A stretch of 42,434 bases of DNA from Prochlorococcus sp. AG-409-L14 (lineage in GTDB: Bacteria; Cyanobacteriota; Cyanobacteriia; PCC-6307; Cyanobiaceae), in contig QCKF01000012.1 of assembly GCA_003215545.1 (NCBI GenBank), positions 1 through 42,434 of the forward strand, written 5' to 3'. Both the position numbers and the translations under genes were made by a program. This document shows positions 1 to 9,573 of this stretch, in pieces (positions within the stretch are counted from its first letter, which is position 1; each line of letters begins with the position of its first letter). Below the pieces are notes generated by a model, which saw only the letters and a list, made by a program, of their open reading frames with translations, was not told the origin of the DNA and made no database searches.

Positions 1-1043
1 ATCAACTAGATCCAGATAATATAAGTTTAGGTGAATTTGATGAAGCTTTTACTTGGTCTGCAGAAGTATTGTCTGCTCAAGGGGTCGATTCATCAAAGGT
101 ATCTCTTGAAGAAATTGATTGGTTGGGACGACTTCGGCGTGGATTAGAAAAAACGAGGCAGGGTTTTGTCACAGAACTATTAGAAAAATTTGGAGATGAT
201 CCTTTAACTCCCGAAGCTTTAGATGATTTGGAAACACTTTTATTACGAGCCGACGTTGGAGTAAAAGCTACTGATGAAGTTCTTGATGCTTTAAGGAGAA
301 GATTGAATGAAGAAGTTGTTGACTCTAGTGAGGGATTGGCTTTTTTGAAAGAGAAGCTGGTAAGTATCTTGAATACCCCTATTATTTCCACTGGAGTAGA
401 TTCCCTTACACCGCAAAAAGATGTTTTAAATATTTGGTTGGTTGTCGGTGTTAATGGTGTAGGTAAGACTACTACTCTTGGTAAATTAGCTCATCTTGCT
501 ATTAGAAGTGGATATTCTTCTTTAATTGCAGCTGCAGATACTTTTCGTGCAGCAGCTGTAGAACAGATACAAGTTTGGGGAGACAGAAGTGGAGTACAAG
601 TGATAGCTAATAAAACAACAAATGCTGATCCTGCAGCTGTTGTTTATGATGCTATTGGCGCAGCCAAGGCGAAAGAAATAGATTTGCTACTAGTAGATAC
701 CGCTGGTCGCCTACAAACAAAAAATAATTTAATGGAAGAACTACATAAGGTTCGTAAAATAATAGATAAGCTAGCCCCAGAAGCAAATGTTCAATCACTT
801 TTGGTTTTAGATGCAAGTCAAGGCCAGAATGGTCTTCGCCAAGCAATGGCTTTTGCTAAAAGTGCTTCATTAACAGGTGTTGTTATTACAAAGCTTGATG
901 GATCCTCAAGAGGAGGAGTAGCTATAGCAGTTTCCGCTGAAGCAAAATTACCTATTCGCTTTATTGGGGCTGGCGAAGGAATCAGAGATTTAAGACCTTT
1001 TAACAGTTTTGAATTTGTTGAAGCACTTTTGGCAAAACGATGA
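1..1043 (+). CDS. ftsY: Signal recognition particle receptor FtsY (5' end outside window)
   Basis: SRP receptor GTPase that docks the SRP-ribosome complex at the membrane for co-translational insertion. The reading frame is open from base 3 with no stop, so the gene starts upstream; a TTG at 69 is only an internal leucine codon. Visible are the helical N domain (IDWLGRLRRGLEKTR), the G1 loop GVNGVGKTTT near base 447, the DTFRAAAVEQ motif of the SRP-GTPase insertion, G3 (DTAGR), G4 (TKLDGSSRGG) and the C-terminal GAGEGIRDLRPF signature. Residues before the N domain (FDEAFTWSAEVL) belong to the variable acidic A region. It ends in TGA and is followed 57 bases later by the phosphatase gene on the same strand. 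Identity is secure; only the missing N terminus is unknown. Confidence 0.97.
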   Translation, partial: QLDPDNISLGEFDEAFTWSAEVLSAQGVDSSKVSLEEIDWLGRLRRGLEKTRQGFVTELLEKFGDDPLTPEALDDLETLLLRADVGVKATDEVLDALRRRLNEEVVDSSEGLAFLKEKLVSILNTPIISTGVDSLTPQKDVLNIWLVVGVNGVGKTTTLGKLAHLAIRSGYSSLIAAADTFRAAAVEQIQVWGDRSGVQVIANKTTNADPAAVVYDAIGAAKAKEIDLLLVDTAGRLQTKNNLMEELHKVRKIIDKLAPEANVQSLLVLDASQGQNGLRQAMAFAKSASLTGVVITKLDGSSRGGVAIAVSAEAKLPIRFIGAGEGIRDLRPFNSFEFVEALLAKR

Positions 1044-1100
1044 CTCGACAGATACTTTTTGAATATTTTGCTACGTTTTTAGTCTTCTGGATGTTATGCA

Positions 1101-2471
1101 GTGAGTAAGAAATCAACTAATACGGCCCAACCTTTGTCTGCTACAGCCTCATTAAGGGAATTACTTGACAGTTTGTCTAAGGAACAATTACGCAATCAAG
1201 AGTTACTAGTTTCATTGGGTTTTGCATTAAGAAGCTTTACTAATTTGTATAGATTTCTAGAGCTTGTACCAGTAGTTGCTTCTCGATTAGTTAGTGCTGA
1301 TGGAGCTCTTTTAGTACCTTTTCATGCTGATGGCCGTATTTGGAGAGATCAATTACAAGTTATTCCAGTAGGCGAATCTCAGGAACTTTTAAGGCATGTA
1401 GCTTCTTTTGAACCTGGAAAAAAACTTACTTTTAGTTCTGACCCAAATCAAATAATTGCAATGGATCATCTTGTTCAAAATCATTTGAGCACCGCAGGAA
1501 TATTTTCTACTTCCATAGTTTCAAGAGGTCAATCTCGAGGTCGATTATATGTTTTTAATCAAAAAGTCCCTTTGATTTGGAGTGATTTTCATTCTAGACA
1601 TATGCAGTTATTAGCTGATTTAACTGGTGTTGCTATAGAAAATGATTTAATTTTGCAAGAGAGGCGTCGTCATGAAAATGTTGATCGTCAATTAAGTATA
1701 GGTGCAGAGATTCAGTCACAATTATTGCCTGACTCTTGCCCTGTTATAGAAGGTGTTGATCTTGCCGCACGTTGTAGACCTGCTTTTCAAGTTGGAGGTG
1801 ATTATTACGACTTTATGCCAACCAGACCAGAATTGATGGGTAGACGAAGAGAAAGAGGGCGTTGGGCCTTAGTTATAGGAGATGTTATGGGGAAAGGAGT
1901 GCCAGCAGGATTGTTGATGACAATGCTTCGAGGAATGCTCCGTGCAGAAGTTTTGAGTGGACTACCACCTGATCGTATTTTGCATGATTTGAATCAATTA
2001 GCTCTTGAGGACTTGTCCCATTCTCATAGGTTTGTAACCCTTTTTTATTCAGATTTTGATCCTCGTTCTCGTAGGCTTCGCTTTGCTAATGCAGCACATA
2101 ATCCACCTTTGCTTTGGAAAGCAGAGCAAAGAACTGTTTCAAGATTAGATGCACCTGGATTGCTAATAGGACTTCAGTCTGAAGCTGAATTTGGTTGCGG
2201 AGAAATTATTCTTGAGCCTGGAGATGTGCTGCTTTATTACACCGATGGAGTAACAGAGGCTCCTGGGCTGGCTGGTGATCGCTTTAATGAGAGTCGATTG
2301 ATAGCTCTTTTAGAAGAATGTTGTCTGGGCGGTTTAGAAGCAAAAGAAATCCTTAATCAGTTATTTTTACGTTTGGATCGTTTTGTTGGCCGTGATCATC
2401 AACTTGAAGATGATGCTTCCATGGTTGTTTTAAAAGTATCAGAGGCTTTGAGATTGCCTTCATTACGTTGA
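1101..2471 (+). CDS. RsbU/SpoIIE-type PP2C serine phosphatase with GAF-like sensor
   Basis: A 456-residue soluble protein. The first roughly 190 residues look like a GAF-type sensor domain (a region ending in LLADLTGVAIENDLILQERR), then a coiled linker, then a PPM/SpoIIE phosphatase domain from about residue 205. Metal-binding and family motifs seen: GGDYYDF, IGDVMGKGVPAG, NAAHNPPLLW, YYTDGVTEA and the terminal DDASMVVLK. Known members dephosphorylate anti-anti-sigma factors or similar STAS proteins in partner-switching; no anti-sigma or STAS gene is adjacent, so the target is unknown. The start is a GTG at 1101; the ATG at 1091 is out of frame. It sits between ftsY and argH on the same strand with about 60-base gaps. 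Family assignment is strong, biological role inferred. Confidence 0.9.
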   Translation: MSKKSTNTAQPLSATASLRELLDSLSKEQLRNQELLVSLGFALRSFTNLYRFLELVPVVASRLVSADGALLVPFHADGRIWRDQLQVIPVGESQELLRHVASFEPGKKLTFSSDPNQIIAMDHLVQNHLSTAGIFSTSIVSRGQSRGRLYVFNQKVPLIWSDFHSRHMQLLADLTGVAIENDLILQERRRHENVDRQLSIGAEIQSQLLPDSCPVIEGVDLAARCRPAFQVGGDYYDFMPTRPELMGRRRERGRWALVIGDVMGKGVPAGLLMTMLRGMLRAEVLSGLPPDRILHDLNQLALEDLSHSHRFVTLFYSDFDPRSRRLRFANAAHNPPLLWKAEQRTVSRLDAPGLLIGLQSEAEFGCGEIILEPGDVLLYYTDGVTEAPGLAGDRFNESRLIALLEECCLGGLEAKEILNQLFLRLDRFVGRDHQLEDDASMVVLKVSEALRLPSLR

Positions 2472-2535
2472 ATATTGATTGCCCTGACAAGTTCTTTTTA
2501 AACTGCTTTATTAGAAGAAGATTAGGAACAAGTAT

Positions 2536-3936
2536 TTGTCTACAACTTGGAGCGAAAGGTTTGAAGAAGGGCTAAATCCAGCTATTGAGAGGTTTAATGC
2601 CTCTATAGGCTTTGATATTGCTTTATTGCAAGAAGATCTTGATGGCTCTATTGCACATGCAAAGATGCTTGGAGAATGTGGTGTAATTAGTCCAGAAGAG
2701 TCTTATCAGCTTGAATGCGGCTTAGAACAAATTCGTAAAGAAGCAGAACAAGGTAAGTTTAATCCAACTATCAAAGATGAAGACATACATTTTGCAGTTG
2801 AAAGGCGTTTAATTGCAATTCTTGGTCCTATAGGAAAGAAGCTTCATAGTGGTAGAAGCAGAAATGATCAAGTTGGATGTGATCTAAGGATTTGGTTGCG
2901 ACGTCGAATAGATGAAATAGATCTGCAAATTGAACATTTTCAAAAAGTTTTAATGGATCATGCATTGCGTAATTTATACACCTTAATACCTGGATATACT
3001 CATCTACAAAGAGCGCAACCTTTATCTTTGGCACATCATCTTTTGGCATATATTGAAATGCTACAACGAGATAAAGAACGTTTTCTTGATTTAAGAAAAA
3101 GAGTAAACATATCCCCTTTGGGAGCAGCTGCATTGGCTGGAACTTCTTTGCCAATTGATAGGAACTATACTGCTCAAATCCTTGGCTTTAATGGTATTTA
3201 TGCAAATAGTTTAGATGCAGTAAGTGATCGAGATTTTGCAGTTGAATTTGCCTCAGCTTCTTCAATTTTAATGGTTCATTTAAGTCGATTATCAGATGAA
3301 GTTATTATGTGGGCTACTGAAGAATTTGGTTTTGTTCGCTTGACTGATCGCTGTGCTACTGGAAGTAGTCTAATGCCTCAAAAAAAGAATCCAGATGTAC
3401 CCGAATTGGTCAGGGGAAAATGTGGGCGTGTTTTTGGTCATTTGCAGGGATTATTAACTATGTTGAAAGGAATACCTTTAGCTTATAATAAAGATTTTCA
3501 AGAAGATAAAGAAGCGCTTTTTGACATAGTCATTACTGTTGAATCTTGTCTTGAAGCAATGTCAATTTTGTTAGCAGAAGGACTTGAATTTTTGCCTGAA
3601 AGATTAGCTAGTGCAGTTCAGTCAGATTTTTCAAATGCAACAGATGTTGCTGATTATTTAGTGGGAAAGGGTGTTCCATTCCGTGAGGCATATCAGATGG
3701 TTGGCAAAGTTGTGAAGCGTTGTATTAATGATCAAATTCTTTTGAAGGATTTAACTCTTCAGGAATGGCAGGAAATTTCGCCAAAAATAGCTAATGATCT
3801 TTACGACAAAATTGCTCCAAAGCAAGTCGTGGCTTCAAGAATCAGTGAAGGTGGCACTGGTTTTGATCAGGTTGAAAAGCAACTCGATGTTTGGTGCAAG
3901 CGTCTTGGTATCAAAAATAATCAGTTAAACGTTTAA
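2536..3936 (+). CDS. argH: Argininosuccinate lyase
   Basis: Cleaves argininosuccinate into arginine and fumarate, the last step of arginine synthesis; cytosolic homotetramer. The 466-residue length is normal. The superfamily signature [12 protein letters not shown] lies at about residues 279-290, with the earlier [10 protein letters not shown] and HLQRAQP conserved segments supplying other active-site residues. I take the TTG at 2536, because the protein then begins [11 protein letters not shown], directly ahead of conserved sequence, and an AGGA lies 10 bases upstream. It is a single gene with no other arginine genes nearby. A 10-base perfect palindrome (GCTAATTAGC, 3937-3946) follows the stop codon. 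Confidence 0.97.
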   Translation: MSTTWSERFEEGLNPAIERFNASIGFDIALLQEDLDGSIAHAKMLGECGVISPEESYQLECGLEQIRKEAEQGKFNPTIKDEDIHFAVERRLIAILGPIGKKLHSGRSRNDQVGCDLRIWLRRRIDEIDLQIEHFQKVLMDHALRNLYTLIPGYTHLQRAQPLSLAHHLLAYIEMLQRDKERFLDLRKRVNISPLGAAALAGTSLPIDRNYTAQILGFNGIYANSLDAVSDRDFAVEFASASSILMVHLSRLSDEVIMWATEEFGFVRLTDRCATGSSLMPQKKNPDVPELVRGKCGRVFGHLQGLLTMLKGIPLAYNKDFQEDKEALFDIVITVESCLEAMSILLAEGLEFLPERLASAVQSDFSNATDVADYLVGKGVPFREAYQMVGKVVKRCINDQILLKDLTLQEWQEISPKIANDLYDKIAPKQVVASRISEGGTGFDQVEKQLDVWCKRLGIKNNQLNV

Positions 3937-3946
3937 GCTAATTAGC
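3937..3946. repeat. Perfect 10-base palindrome after argH
   Basis: GCTAATTAGC directly follows the argH stop. It is too short, has no loop and no T-run, so it is not a clear terminator; it could be a protein-binding site or chance in AT-rich sequence. Confidence 0.2.
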
Positions 3947-4041
3947 GTTTAACCTGGTTATGTCATCACGACTGATTTTTTTGAATCGTCTTTTTGATGG
4001 CTTTTTAGATCCCTTAGGCAATTTTTTAGGCCCAAAGTCAA

Positions 4042-4566
4042 GTGAGCATTTTTGTTGGTAATTTGCCCTTCCGTGCTGAGAAGGAAGACGTCATTGAATT
4101 GTTTGCACCTTTTGGAGAGGTAGCAAACTGTTCTCTTCCCCTTGAACGCGACACAGGTCGCAAAAGGGGTTTTGCGTTTATTGAGATGTCTGATGAAGCG
4201 GCAGAAGCTGCTGCAATTGAGGCTCTTCAAGGCGCAGAGCTAATGGGTCGTCCATTACGCATTAATAAAGCTGAGCCTCGTGGTGCTGCACCAAGAAGGG
4301 GTGGCGGCGGCGGTTATGGCGGCGGTGGCTATGGCGGCGGTGGCTATGGCGGTGCTAATTCAGGTTCTGAAAACGCCGGTGGAGGCCGTCCATCAGGCGC
4401 AAGAGGATGGGAAGATCGCAGTTATGGAGGAGGTTCTTCACAACCACAAGATTCTGCAAATAATGATGATGGACGTAGCCGACGACGCAGAGGAACTGCG
4501 CCAGATGGCGGTTCGTTTGGTTCAGATGAGGATGGGGCTAGTGATTATGGTGGTGCAGAGGGTTAA
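4042..4566 (+). CDS. RRM-type glycine-rich RNA-binding protein
   Basis: 174 residues: one RNA recognition motif (about 1-77) with RNP2 (SIFVGNLPF) and RNP1 (KRGFAFIEM), followed by a disordered tail rich in Gly, Tyr, Ser, Arg and Asp. The tail contains a GGYGGGGYGGGGYGG run (bases about 4300-4350) encoded by a short tandem DNA repeat. Cyanobacterial members (Rbp family) are single-RRM proteins, several of them cold-induced, and act on mRNA stability or localisation. The start is a GTG at 4042, which puts RNP2 at the very N terminus as is typical. The tail is longer and more acidic at its end than in the short Rbp proteins. Converges on the dihydrouridine synthase gene. Confidence 0.93.
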   Translation: MSIFVGNLPFRAEKEDVIELFAPFGEVANCSLPLERDTGRKRGFAFIEMSDEAAEAAAIEALQGAELMGRPLRINKAEPRGAAPRRGGGGGYGGGGYGGGGYGGANSGSENAGGGRPSGARGWEDRSYGGGSSQPQDSANNDDGRSRRRRGTAPDGGSFGSDEDGASDYGGAEG

Positions 4567-4567
4567 T

Positions 4568-4583
4568 ACTTGTTATTACAAGT
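4568..4583. terminator. Small hairpin between convergent genes
   Basis: ACTTGT-TATT-ACAAGT is a perfect 6-base stem with a 4-base loop in the 16-base gap between the RNA-binding protein and dus stops. It has little GC and no clean T-run, so a terminator role is only a suggestion. Confidence 0.3.
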
Positions 4584-5587
4584 TAAAGTCCCACTGCTTG
4601 TAGTTCTTTGACTGCTTTTTTTAGAATGCTTATATCTGCGTTATTTTTTTGTGCGCTTATGCCTAAACTTTGACGCCATCGACGAGCCCCTGGGGTCGCT
4701 TTGACTAATTTCAGAAGATGTCGGCTTATATCCCAAAGTTTTCCACCTCTTGCTAGATGTTTTTCTGCAAAAGGGATTAATGCATTGATTACTTGTGAAG
4801 CTGATATTTCTTTTTGACGCTCATTAAAGAAGGTTTCATCTATAGTTTTCCAACGCAAAGGGTCTTCATATATTGCTCTTCCTACCATGACCCCATCAAA
4901 TATTTTTAGTGCTTTACTGCATTGATTTGGAGTTTCTAGGCCTCCATTTAGTTCAATAATTAATTCTGGTCTTTTTTCTTTTAAGCTTGCAACTCTTTCA
5001 TATTTTAGTGGAGGAATGCTACGGTTTTCTTTAGGGTTTAAACCATTTAACCAGGCTTTTCTTGCATGAATTGCAAATCTTTTTGCGCCTGCAGAAGCTA
5101 GTGTGTCAACAAATTTGATTAGAAATTCTTCACTATCAAGATTATCAATACCAATTCTATGTTTGACGGTAACATTGAGTCGACTTGCATTGGACATTGC
5201 TTCTACACAATGAGCAACTTTATATGGACTTGCCATTAGACAAGCTCCAAAATTTCCTGATCGAACTTTATTGCTTGGGCAGCCAATGTTTAGGTTGATT
5301 TCGTCATAACCCCATTCCTCAGCAATTCTTGCCGCATCTGCTAATAATTTTGGATCATCCCCTCCAATTTGAAGTGAGATCGGGTGCTCAATATCGTCAA
5401 AGTCCAGGAGAGTTGACCTTTTATTGCTGTAGTGCAATGCTTTTGCAACTACCATTTCTGAATATAAAAGTGCTCTGCGGCTAATTTGTCGCATAAGAAC
5501 TCTGAAATGCCTGTCAGTGCAATCGAGCATTGGGGCGATGCTGAATCGATAGGCTCCGTCAAGCTTTGGTATTGAACTGACAAACAT
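4583..5587 (-). CDS. dusA: tRNA-dihydrouridine synthase (DusA type)
   Basis: FMN enzyme that reduces uridine to dihydrouridine in the tRNA D-loop. About 334 residues, a TIM-barrel. Seen: APMLDCTDRHFR near the N terminus, INLNIGCPSNKVRSGNFGA with the catalytic Cys, TVKHRIGIDN, FAIHARKAWLNGL and the ELNGGLETP phosphate-binding loop. SNKVRSGNFGACLM and the HARKAW segment favour the DusA subgroup over DusB/C. A GTG lies one codon upstream of the ATG used here (complement of 5585-5587). It converges with the RNA-binding protein gene and diverges from msrB. Confidence 0.93.
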   Translation of the reverse strand: MFVSSIPKLDGAYRFSIAPMLDCTDRHFRVLMRQISRRALLYSEMVVAKALHYSNKRSTLLDFDDIEHPISLQIGGDDPKLLADAARIAEEWGYDEINLNIGCPSNKVRSGNFGACLMASPYKVAHCVEAMSNASRLNVTVKHRIGIDNLDSEEFLIKFVDTLASAGAKRFAIHARKAWLNGLNPKENRSIPPLKYERVASLKEKRPELIIELNGGLETPNQCSKALKIFDGVMVGRAIYEDPLRWKTIDETFFNERQKEISASQVINALIPFAEKHLARGGKLWDISRHLLKLVKATPGARRWRQSLGISAQKNNADISILKKAVKELQAVGL

Positions 5588-5670
5588 CACTAAAAACTGC
5601 TAGTAAATTTTTAGGCTTTTTATTAGAAAAGATTTATTAGAATTGAGGTTACTTCACGCCGGGTATTTCT

Positions 5671-6162
5671 TTGTTATCTAATCGTCGAGGACTGCTCTTT
5701 TCCATGTTTTCAGGATTTATTGGACTTCTTGGGTATTCCAAGAAGGTTTTTGCAGCATCAAAGACTGGTTCAGAAGATTGGTCTTTAAGTAATTCAGAGT
5801 GGCGTAATCGCTTGTCTCCACAGGCTTATAATGTTTTACGAGAGGAAGGTACCGAGAGGCCATTTTCAAGTCCGTTAAACGAAGAAAAAAGAAGTGGGAC
5901 CTTTCATTGTGCAGGTTGTGATCTCGCTCTATTTTCTTCAACAGCAAAATATGACAGTGGAACTGGCTGGCCAAGTTTTTGGCAACCTTTAGATCATGCG
6001 ATAGATACCAAAGTAGATTTTAAATTGATCGTCCCTCGTACGGAATATCACTGTTCGAGATGTGGCGGACACCAAGGACACGTTTTTGATGACGGTCCTA
6101 GACCCACAGGTAAACGCTATTGCAATAACGGAGTTGCCCTTTCATTCCGACCAAGTATTTGA
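5671..6162 (+). CDS. msrB: Peptide methionine-R-sulfoxide reductase, probably exported
   Basis: Reduces methionine-R-sulfoxide in proteins. The MsrB core holds both zinc CxxC pairs (CAGC and CSRC), the SGTGWPSFW substrate loop, and the catalytic Cys in RYCNN. The N terminus starts at a TTG (5671) and reads LSNRRGLLFSMFSGFIGLLG followed by an Ala-containing cleavage-like site (VFAAS): a twin-arginine plus hydrophobic stretch consistent with a Tat signal, so the enzyme may work in periplasm or thylakoid lumen. Its 3' end overlaps the next gene in another frame. Family call is firm; export is inference. Confidence 0.93.
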   Translation: MLSNRRGLLFSMFSGFIGLLGYSKKVFAASKTGSEDWSLSNSEWRNRLSPQAYNVLREEGTERPFSSPLNEEKRSGTFHCAGCDLALFSSTAKYDSGTGWPSFWQPLDHAIDTKVDFKLIVPRTEYHCSRCGGHQGHVFDDGPRPTGKRYCNNGVALSFRPSI

Positions 6163-7387
6163 CCTTGTCGTTGTCGGTGGTGGCGCATCTGGCTTTATGG
6201 GTGCCATTACCGCTGCAGAAGAAGGCCTTTCATCAGTCCTTATTCTTGAGGCTGCTTCTAAACCATTAGGTAAGGTACGTATTAGCGGTGGTGGTCGTTG
6301 CAATGTCACGCATGCTTGTTGGGATATAAATGATTTGGTAACTAATTACCCTAGAGGAAGTAGACCATTATTAAGTCCTTTTTCTAGATTTGCATGTGGA
6401 GATGCAATCGCATGGTTTGTTGATCGAGGAGTGGATTTAATTGAGGAAAAGGATGGAAGAATGTTTCCAGTTACAAATAATTCTGGCACTGTTATTTCTT
6501 GTTTACGGTCTGCTGCCAAGAAATCTGGAGTTATTGTCCAGACAGGAACTACTGTTAATACTATTGAGCATTCTGGAGATAAAGTTTTTTTAATTAATTG
6601 TCGAAACAGAAATCAAACTTTCTGTGCTAATAAGATTTTACTTGCGACAGGTAGTCATCCAACTGGCAGAAGTATTTCAACTTCTTTGGGCCATACTCTT
6701 GAACAATCAGTTCCATCGTTGTTCAGCTTTTCTATAGATAATATTTTCCTTAAAAACTGCATAGGCCTTTCGTTTGATAATGTCCATCTAATTTTAATAG
6801 TTAATAATAAAAAATTTGAAGATAAAGGAAGTATTTTAATTACTCATTGGGGCTTAAGTGGTCCATTGGTATTGAGATTGACTGCTTTTGCTGCTCGGGT
6901 ATTAAGTGAAAATGGATATAAAGCTGAATTGATTATTGATTGGTTAGGTATGACTAGTGATGAGTTAAGAAATTTGCTTTCTCATACAAGACAAAACTAC
7001 TCGAAATATACCTTGCAATCTTTTAAGCCTTTTCAGAATATTTCAAAAAGATTTTGGATAAATCTTTTATTTGACTTGGAAATAGATCCATTAACGTATT
7101 GGGCGGATTTTTCATTAAAAATGGAAATGAAGCTAATTAAAGCTCTGCTTAAAGCTAAATTTGATATTAAAGGGCGTGGCCCTTATGGCGAGGAATTTGT
7201 CACTGCTGGTGGTGTTAATCTTGATGAAATTGATATGGTAACTATGCAAAGTCGTATTTGTACAGGGCTTTATTTTGCAGGTGAATTGTTAAATATTGAT
7301 GGCTTGACTGGTGGTTTCAATTTTCAGCATTGTTGGACTAGTGGTTGGCTTGCTGGTAAAGCTATAGCTGAAAAAAATAATTCTTAG
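6089..7387 (+). CDS. HI0933/YhiN-family FAD-dependent oxidoreductase
   Basis: Flavoprotein of the BaiN/HI0933 family; enzymatic role unclear in most bacteria. The dinucleotide-binding motif DLVVVGGGASGFMG lies close to the N terminus, followed by GKVRISGGGRCNVTH, a family hallmark, then LLATGSHPTG, and the C-terminal AGELLNIDGLTGGFNFQ FAD-contact signature. The start is uncertain. The frame is open back to a GTG at 6062, the only in-frame ATG before the FAD motif is 6089, and a TTG at 6134 would put only about ten residues ahead of it. Because bases before 6162 also encode the conserved MsrB C terminus, the TTG may well be the true start. Same strand as msrB, so co-transcription is likely. 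Confidence 0.88.
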   Translation: MTVLDPQVNAIAITELPFHSDQVFDLVVVGGGASGFMGAITAAEEGLSSVLILEAASKPLGKVRISGGGRCNVTHACWDINDLVTNYPRGSRPLLSPFSRFACGDAIAWFVDRGVDLIEEKDGRMFPVTNNSGTVISCLRSAAKKSGVIVQTGTTVNTIEHSGDKVFLINCRNRNQTFCANKILLATGSHPTGRSISTSLGHTLEQSVPSLFSFSIDNIFLKNCIGLSFDNVHLILIVNNKKFEDKGSILITHWGLSGPLVLRLTAFAARVLSENGYKAELIIDWLGMTSDELRNLLSHTRQNYSKYTLQSFKPFQNISKRFWINLLFDLEIDPLTYWADFSLKMEMKLIKALLKAKFDIKGRGPYGEEFVTAGGVNLDEIDMVTMQSRICTGLYFAGELLNIDGLTGGFNFQHCWTSGWLAGKAIAEKNNS

Positions 7388-7539
7388 TTTTATAATGTAG
7401 TAAATTTTGGAATAACTTCTATTCAATTATTAGAATTAGTCGTAAAATATTTCTATGTATAGATAAATAATAGGCTTACTGCTTCTTTGAATTTATTTTT
7501 TCTGACCTCGATTCCTCTTTCAGGCTTAAAAATAGAAGG

Positions 7540-7553
7540 TGCGGGCTTCCGCA
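7540..7553 (+). promoter_or_regulatory. Short hairpin in grpE leader
   Basis: TGCGG-GCTT-CCGCA forms a 5-base GC-rich stem about 60 bases before the grpE ATG. I looked for a CIRCE element (TTAGCACTC repeat pair) in the 225-base gap and did not see one. The hairpin may be part of the 5' leader; function unknown. Confidence 0.25.
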
Positions 7554-7612
7554 GCTTGTGGAATGCCTACTTAGTACTTCAACATATGTAAGCGCATTTG
7601 CAGCTGGCCGGC

Positions 7613-8395
7613 ATGAGCGGAGAAGTTTCACCCCAAGTCCACGATTCAATGGACTCTGATCCAGATGCCACCTCTACATCAGAGCTTGAGAATGATGTTC
7701 TTAAAGAGGTTTCGTCGTCAAATGACTCGGAGTCTAAAATTAGTTCTGAAGGTTCCTCGGTAAATTCTCAAGCTAATAGTCCTGAAATTGGATCTGAGGA
7801 TTCTGGCTCAAATGATTTTGTGGATAACAAGGTTGCTGATAATGATGCTCGTTTGTTGCAACTAGAGACAGAGCATGAAACTTTAAAAAGCCAATATATG
7901 AGAATTGCAGCAGATTTTGATAATTTTCGAAAAAGACAATCTCGTGATCAAGATGATCTTAAAGTTCAGCTGATCTGCAGTACTTTGAGTGAGATTTTGC
8001 CAGTTGTAGATAATTTTGAAAGAGCACGTCAGCAGCTTGATCCCCAAGGAGAAGAGGCTCAAGCTTTGCATAGGAGCTATCAAGGTTTATATAAGCAACT
8101 TGTGGATGTTTTAAAGCAACTTGGTGTTGCACCAATGCGTGTAGCAGGACAGACTTTTGATCCAACTCTTCATGAGGCTGTTTTGAGAGAACCAAGTGAT
8201 GAATATGTTGAGGATCTAATTACTGAAGAACTTCAGCGTGGATATCACTTGAATGGACGAGTTTTACGACATGCATTAGTAAAAGTTTCTATGGGTCCTG
8301 GTCCTCAAAATGTCAACAAAGATCAAGAGCCTAAAAGTGAGAATCCTCCTGAGGAGAAAAAGGATAATTCTGATGCATCCAATTCAGAGGCTTGA
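7613..8395 (+). CDS. grpE: GrpE, nucleotide exchange factor of DnaK
   Basis: Co-chaperone that releases ADP from DnaK. About 260 residues. The first 80 or so are acidic, Ser/Asp/Asn-rich and probably disordered. The conserved coiled-coil plus beta-domain core starts near [19 protein letters not shown] and includes [39 protein letters not shown] and the C-terminal [17 protein letters not shown]. The ATG at 7613 is used; a TTG at 7598 lies in the same frame. A second low-complexity acidic tail follows the core. dnaJ starts 45 bases downstream; dnaK is not in the window. Confidence 0.96.
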   Translation: MSGEVSPQVHDSMDSDPDATSTSELENDVLKEVSSSNDSESKISSEGSSVNSQANSPEIGSEDSGSNDFVDNKVADNDARLLQLETEHETLKSQYMRIAADFDNFRKRQSRDQDDLKVQLICSTLSEILPVVDNFERARQQLDPQGEEAQALHRSYQGLYKQLVDVLKQLGVAPMRVAGQTFDPTLHEAVLREPSDEYVEDLITEELQRGYHLNGRVLRHALVKVSMGPGPQNVNKDQEPKSENPPEEKKDNSDASNSEA

Positions 8396-8440
8396 TTTAA
8401 TGAATGATCATTTTTTAAATCTGCATTTGGTGCAATTCTG

Positions 8441-9571
8441 ATGGCTGATTATTACGATCTTTTGGGTGTTAGTAGAGATGCTGACAGTGACACGCTGAAA
8501 ACAGCATATAGACGTTTAGCAAGAAAATATCATCCAGATATTAATAAGGAAAAAGGCGCTGAAGAGCGATTTAAGGAAATTGGTCGAGCTTATGAAGTTT
8601 TAGGTGATCCACAAACTAGGGCAAGGTATGACCAATTTGGTGAAGCAGGTTTGGGCGGAAGCGCTGGAATGCCTGATATGGGTGATATGGGTGGATTTGC
8701 AGATCTTTTCGAAACTTTCTTTAGTGGTTTTGGAGGACCATCTTCTGGTGGTGCTAGGTCTCAAAGAAGAGGTCCCCAGCAAGGCGAAGATCTTAGATAT
8801 GATTTAACTATCGAATTCAATCAGGCAGTTTTTGGTCAAGAAAGAGAAATTAAAATTCCTCATTTAGAGACTTGTAATACATGTCGAGGCAGTGGGGCGA
8901 AGCAAGGAAGCGGCCCTGTTACTTGCTCTACTTGTGGTGGCGCTGGTCAGGTAAGGCGTGCAACACGTACACCTTTTGGTAGTTTTACGCAAGTAGCCGA
9001 ATGCCCAAGTTGTAATGGAACGGGGCAAGTGATTTCGGATCCTTGTGGTTCTTGTAATGGTAAAGGCGTTGATCAAGTTAGGAAAAAATTGCGTATTAAT
9101 ATTCCTGCAGGAGTTGATTCAGGGACCAGATTAAGAGTCTCTGGAGAGGGTAATGCTGGAGCTAGAGGTGGTTCTCCTGGTGATTTATATGTTTTTTTAA
9201 AAGTTAAAAACCATCCTAAATTAAAGCGTGATGGATTAACAATTCATTCAGAAGTAACTATTAGTTATTTACAAGCAATCTTAGGCGATATTATTGAAGT
9301 TGATACAGTTGATGGTCCTACATCTTTGCAAATACCATCAGGTAGTCAGCCCAATCAAGTCCTTGTATTAGAAAACAAAGGAATACCTAAGCTTGGAAAC
9401 CCTGTTGCACGAGGAAATCAACGTGTCACAGTAAATATTAAATTACCTTCGAAGATCTCTAATCAAGAATCTCAATTGCTAGAAGAGTTAGCAAGTATTT
9501 ATTCAAGGAAAGGCACTCAAAATCATCATCATAAGAGTGGATTATTTTCTAGGTTGTTTAGTAAGAGCTAG
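8441..9571 (+). CDS. dnaJ: Chaperone DnaJ (type I Hsp40)
   Basis: 376 residues with full type I architecture. J domain at the N terminus ([14 protein letters not shown]) with the HPD tripeptide in YHPDIN that stimulates DnaK ATPase; a Gly/Met/Phe-rich linker; four zinc repeats ([32 protein letters not shown]) at about residues 145-205; then the substrate-binding beta domains. The C-terminal tail contains a short His run (NHHHKSG). It follows grpE and is only two bases from the TusA-like gene, so grpE-dnaJ-tusA-like-rsgA reads as one operon. Confidence 0.97.
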   Translation: MADYYDLLGVSRDADSDTLKTAYRRLARKYHPDINKEKGAEERFKEIGRAYEVLGDPQTRARYDQFGEAGLGGSAGMPDMGDMGGFADLFETFFSGFGGPSSGGARSQRRGPQQGEDLRYDLTIEFNQAVFGQEREIKIPHLETCNTCRGSGAKQGSGPVTCSTCGGAGQVRRATRTPFGSFTQVAECPSCNGTGQVISDPCGSCNGKGVDQVRKKLRINIPAGVDSGTRLRVSGEGNAGARGGSPGDLYVFLKVKNHPKLKRDGLTIHSEVTISYLQAILGDIIEVDTVDGPTSLQIPSGSQPNQVLVLENKGIPKLGNPVARGNQRVTVNIKLPSKISNQESQLLEELASIYSRKGTQNHHHKSGLFSRLFSKS

Positions 9572-9573
9572 TC

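Noticed and set aside
4280-4603. Second frame over the RNA-binding protein gene (Val/Ala/Met-rich)
   Set aside because: Low-complexity translation of the GGYGG tandem repeat in another frame; no conserved content.
7388-7612. CIRCE heat-shock operator ahead of grpE
   Set aside because: I looked for the TTAGCACTC-N9-GAGTGCTAA inverted repeat; only a partial TTAGTACTTC is present, without its partner arm.
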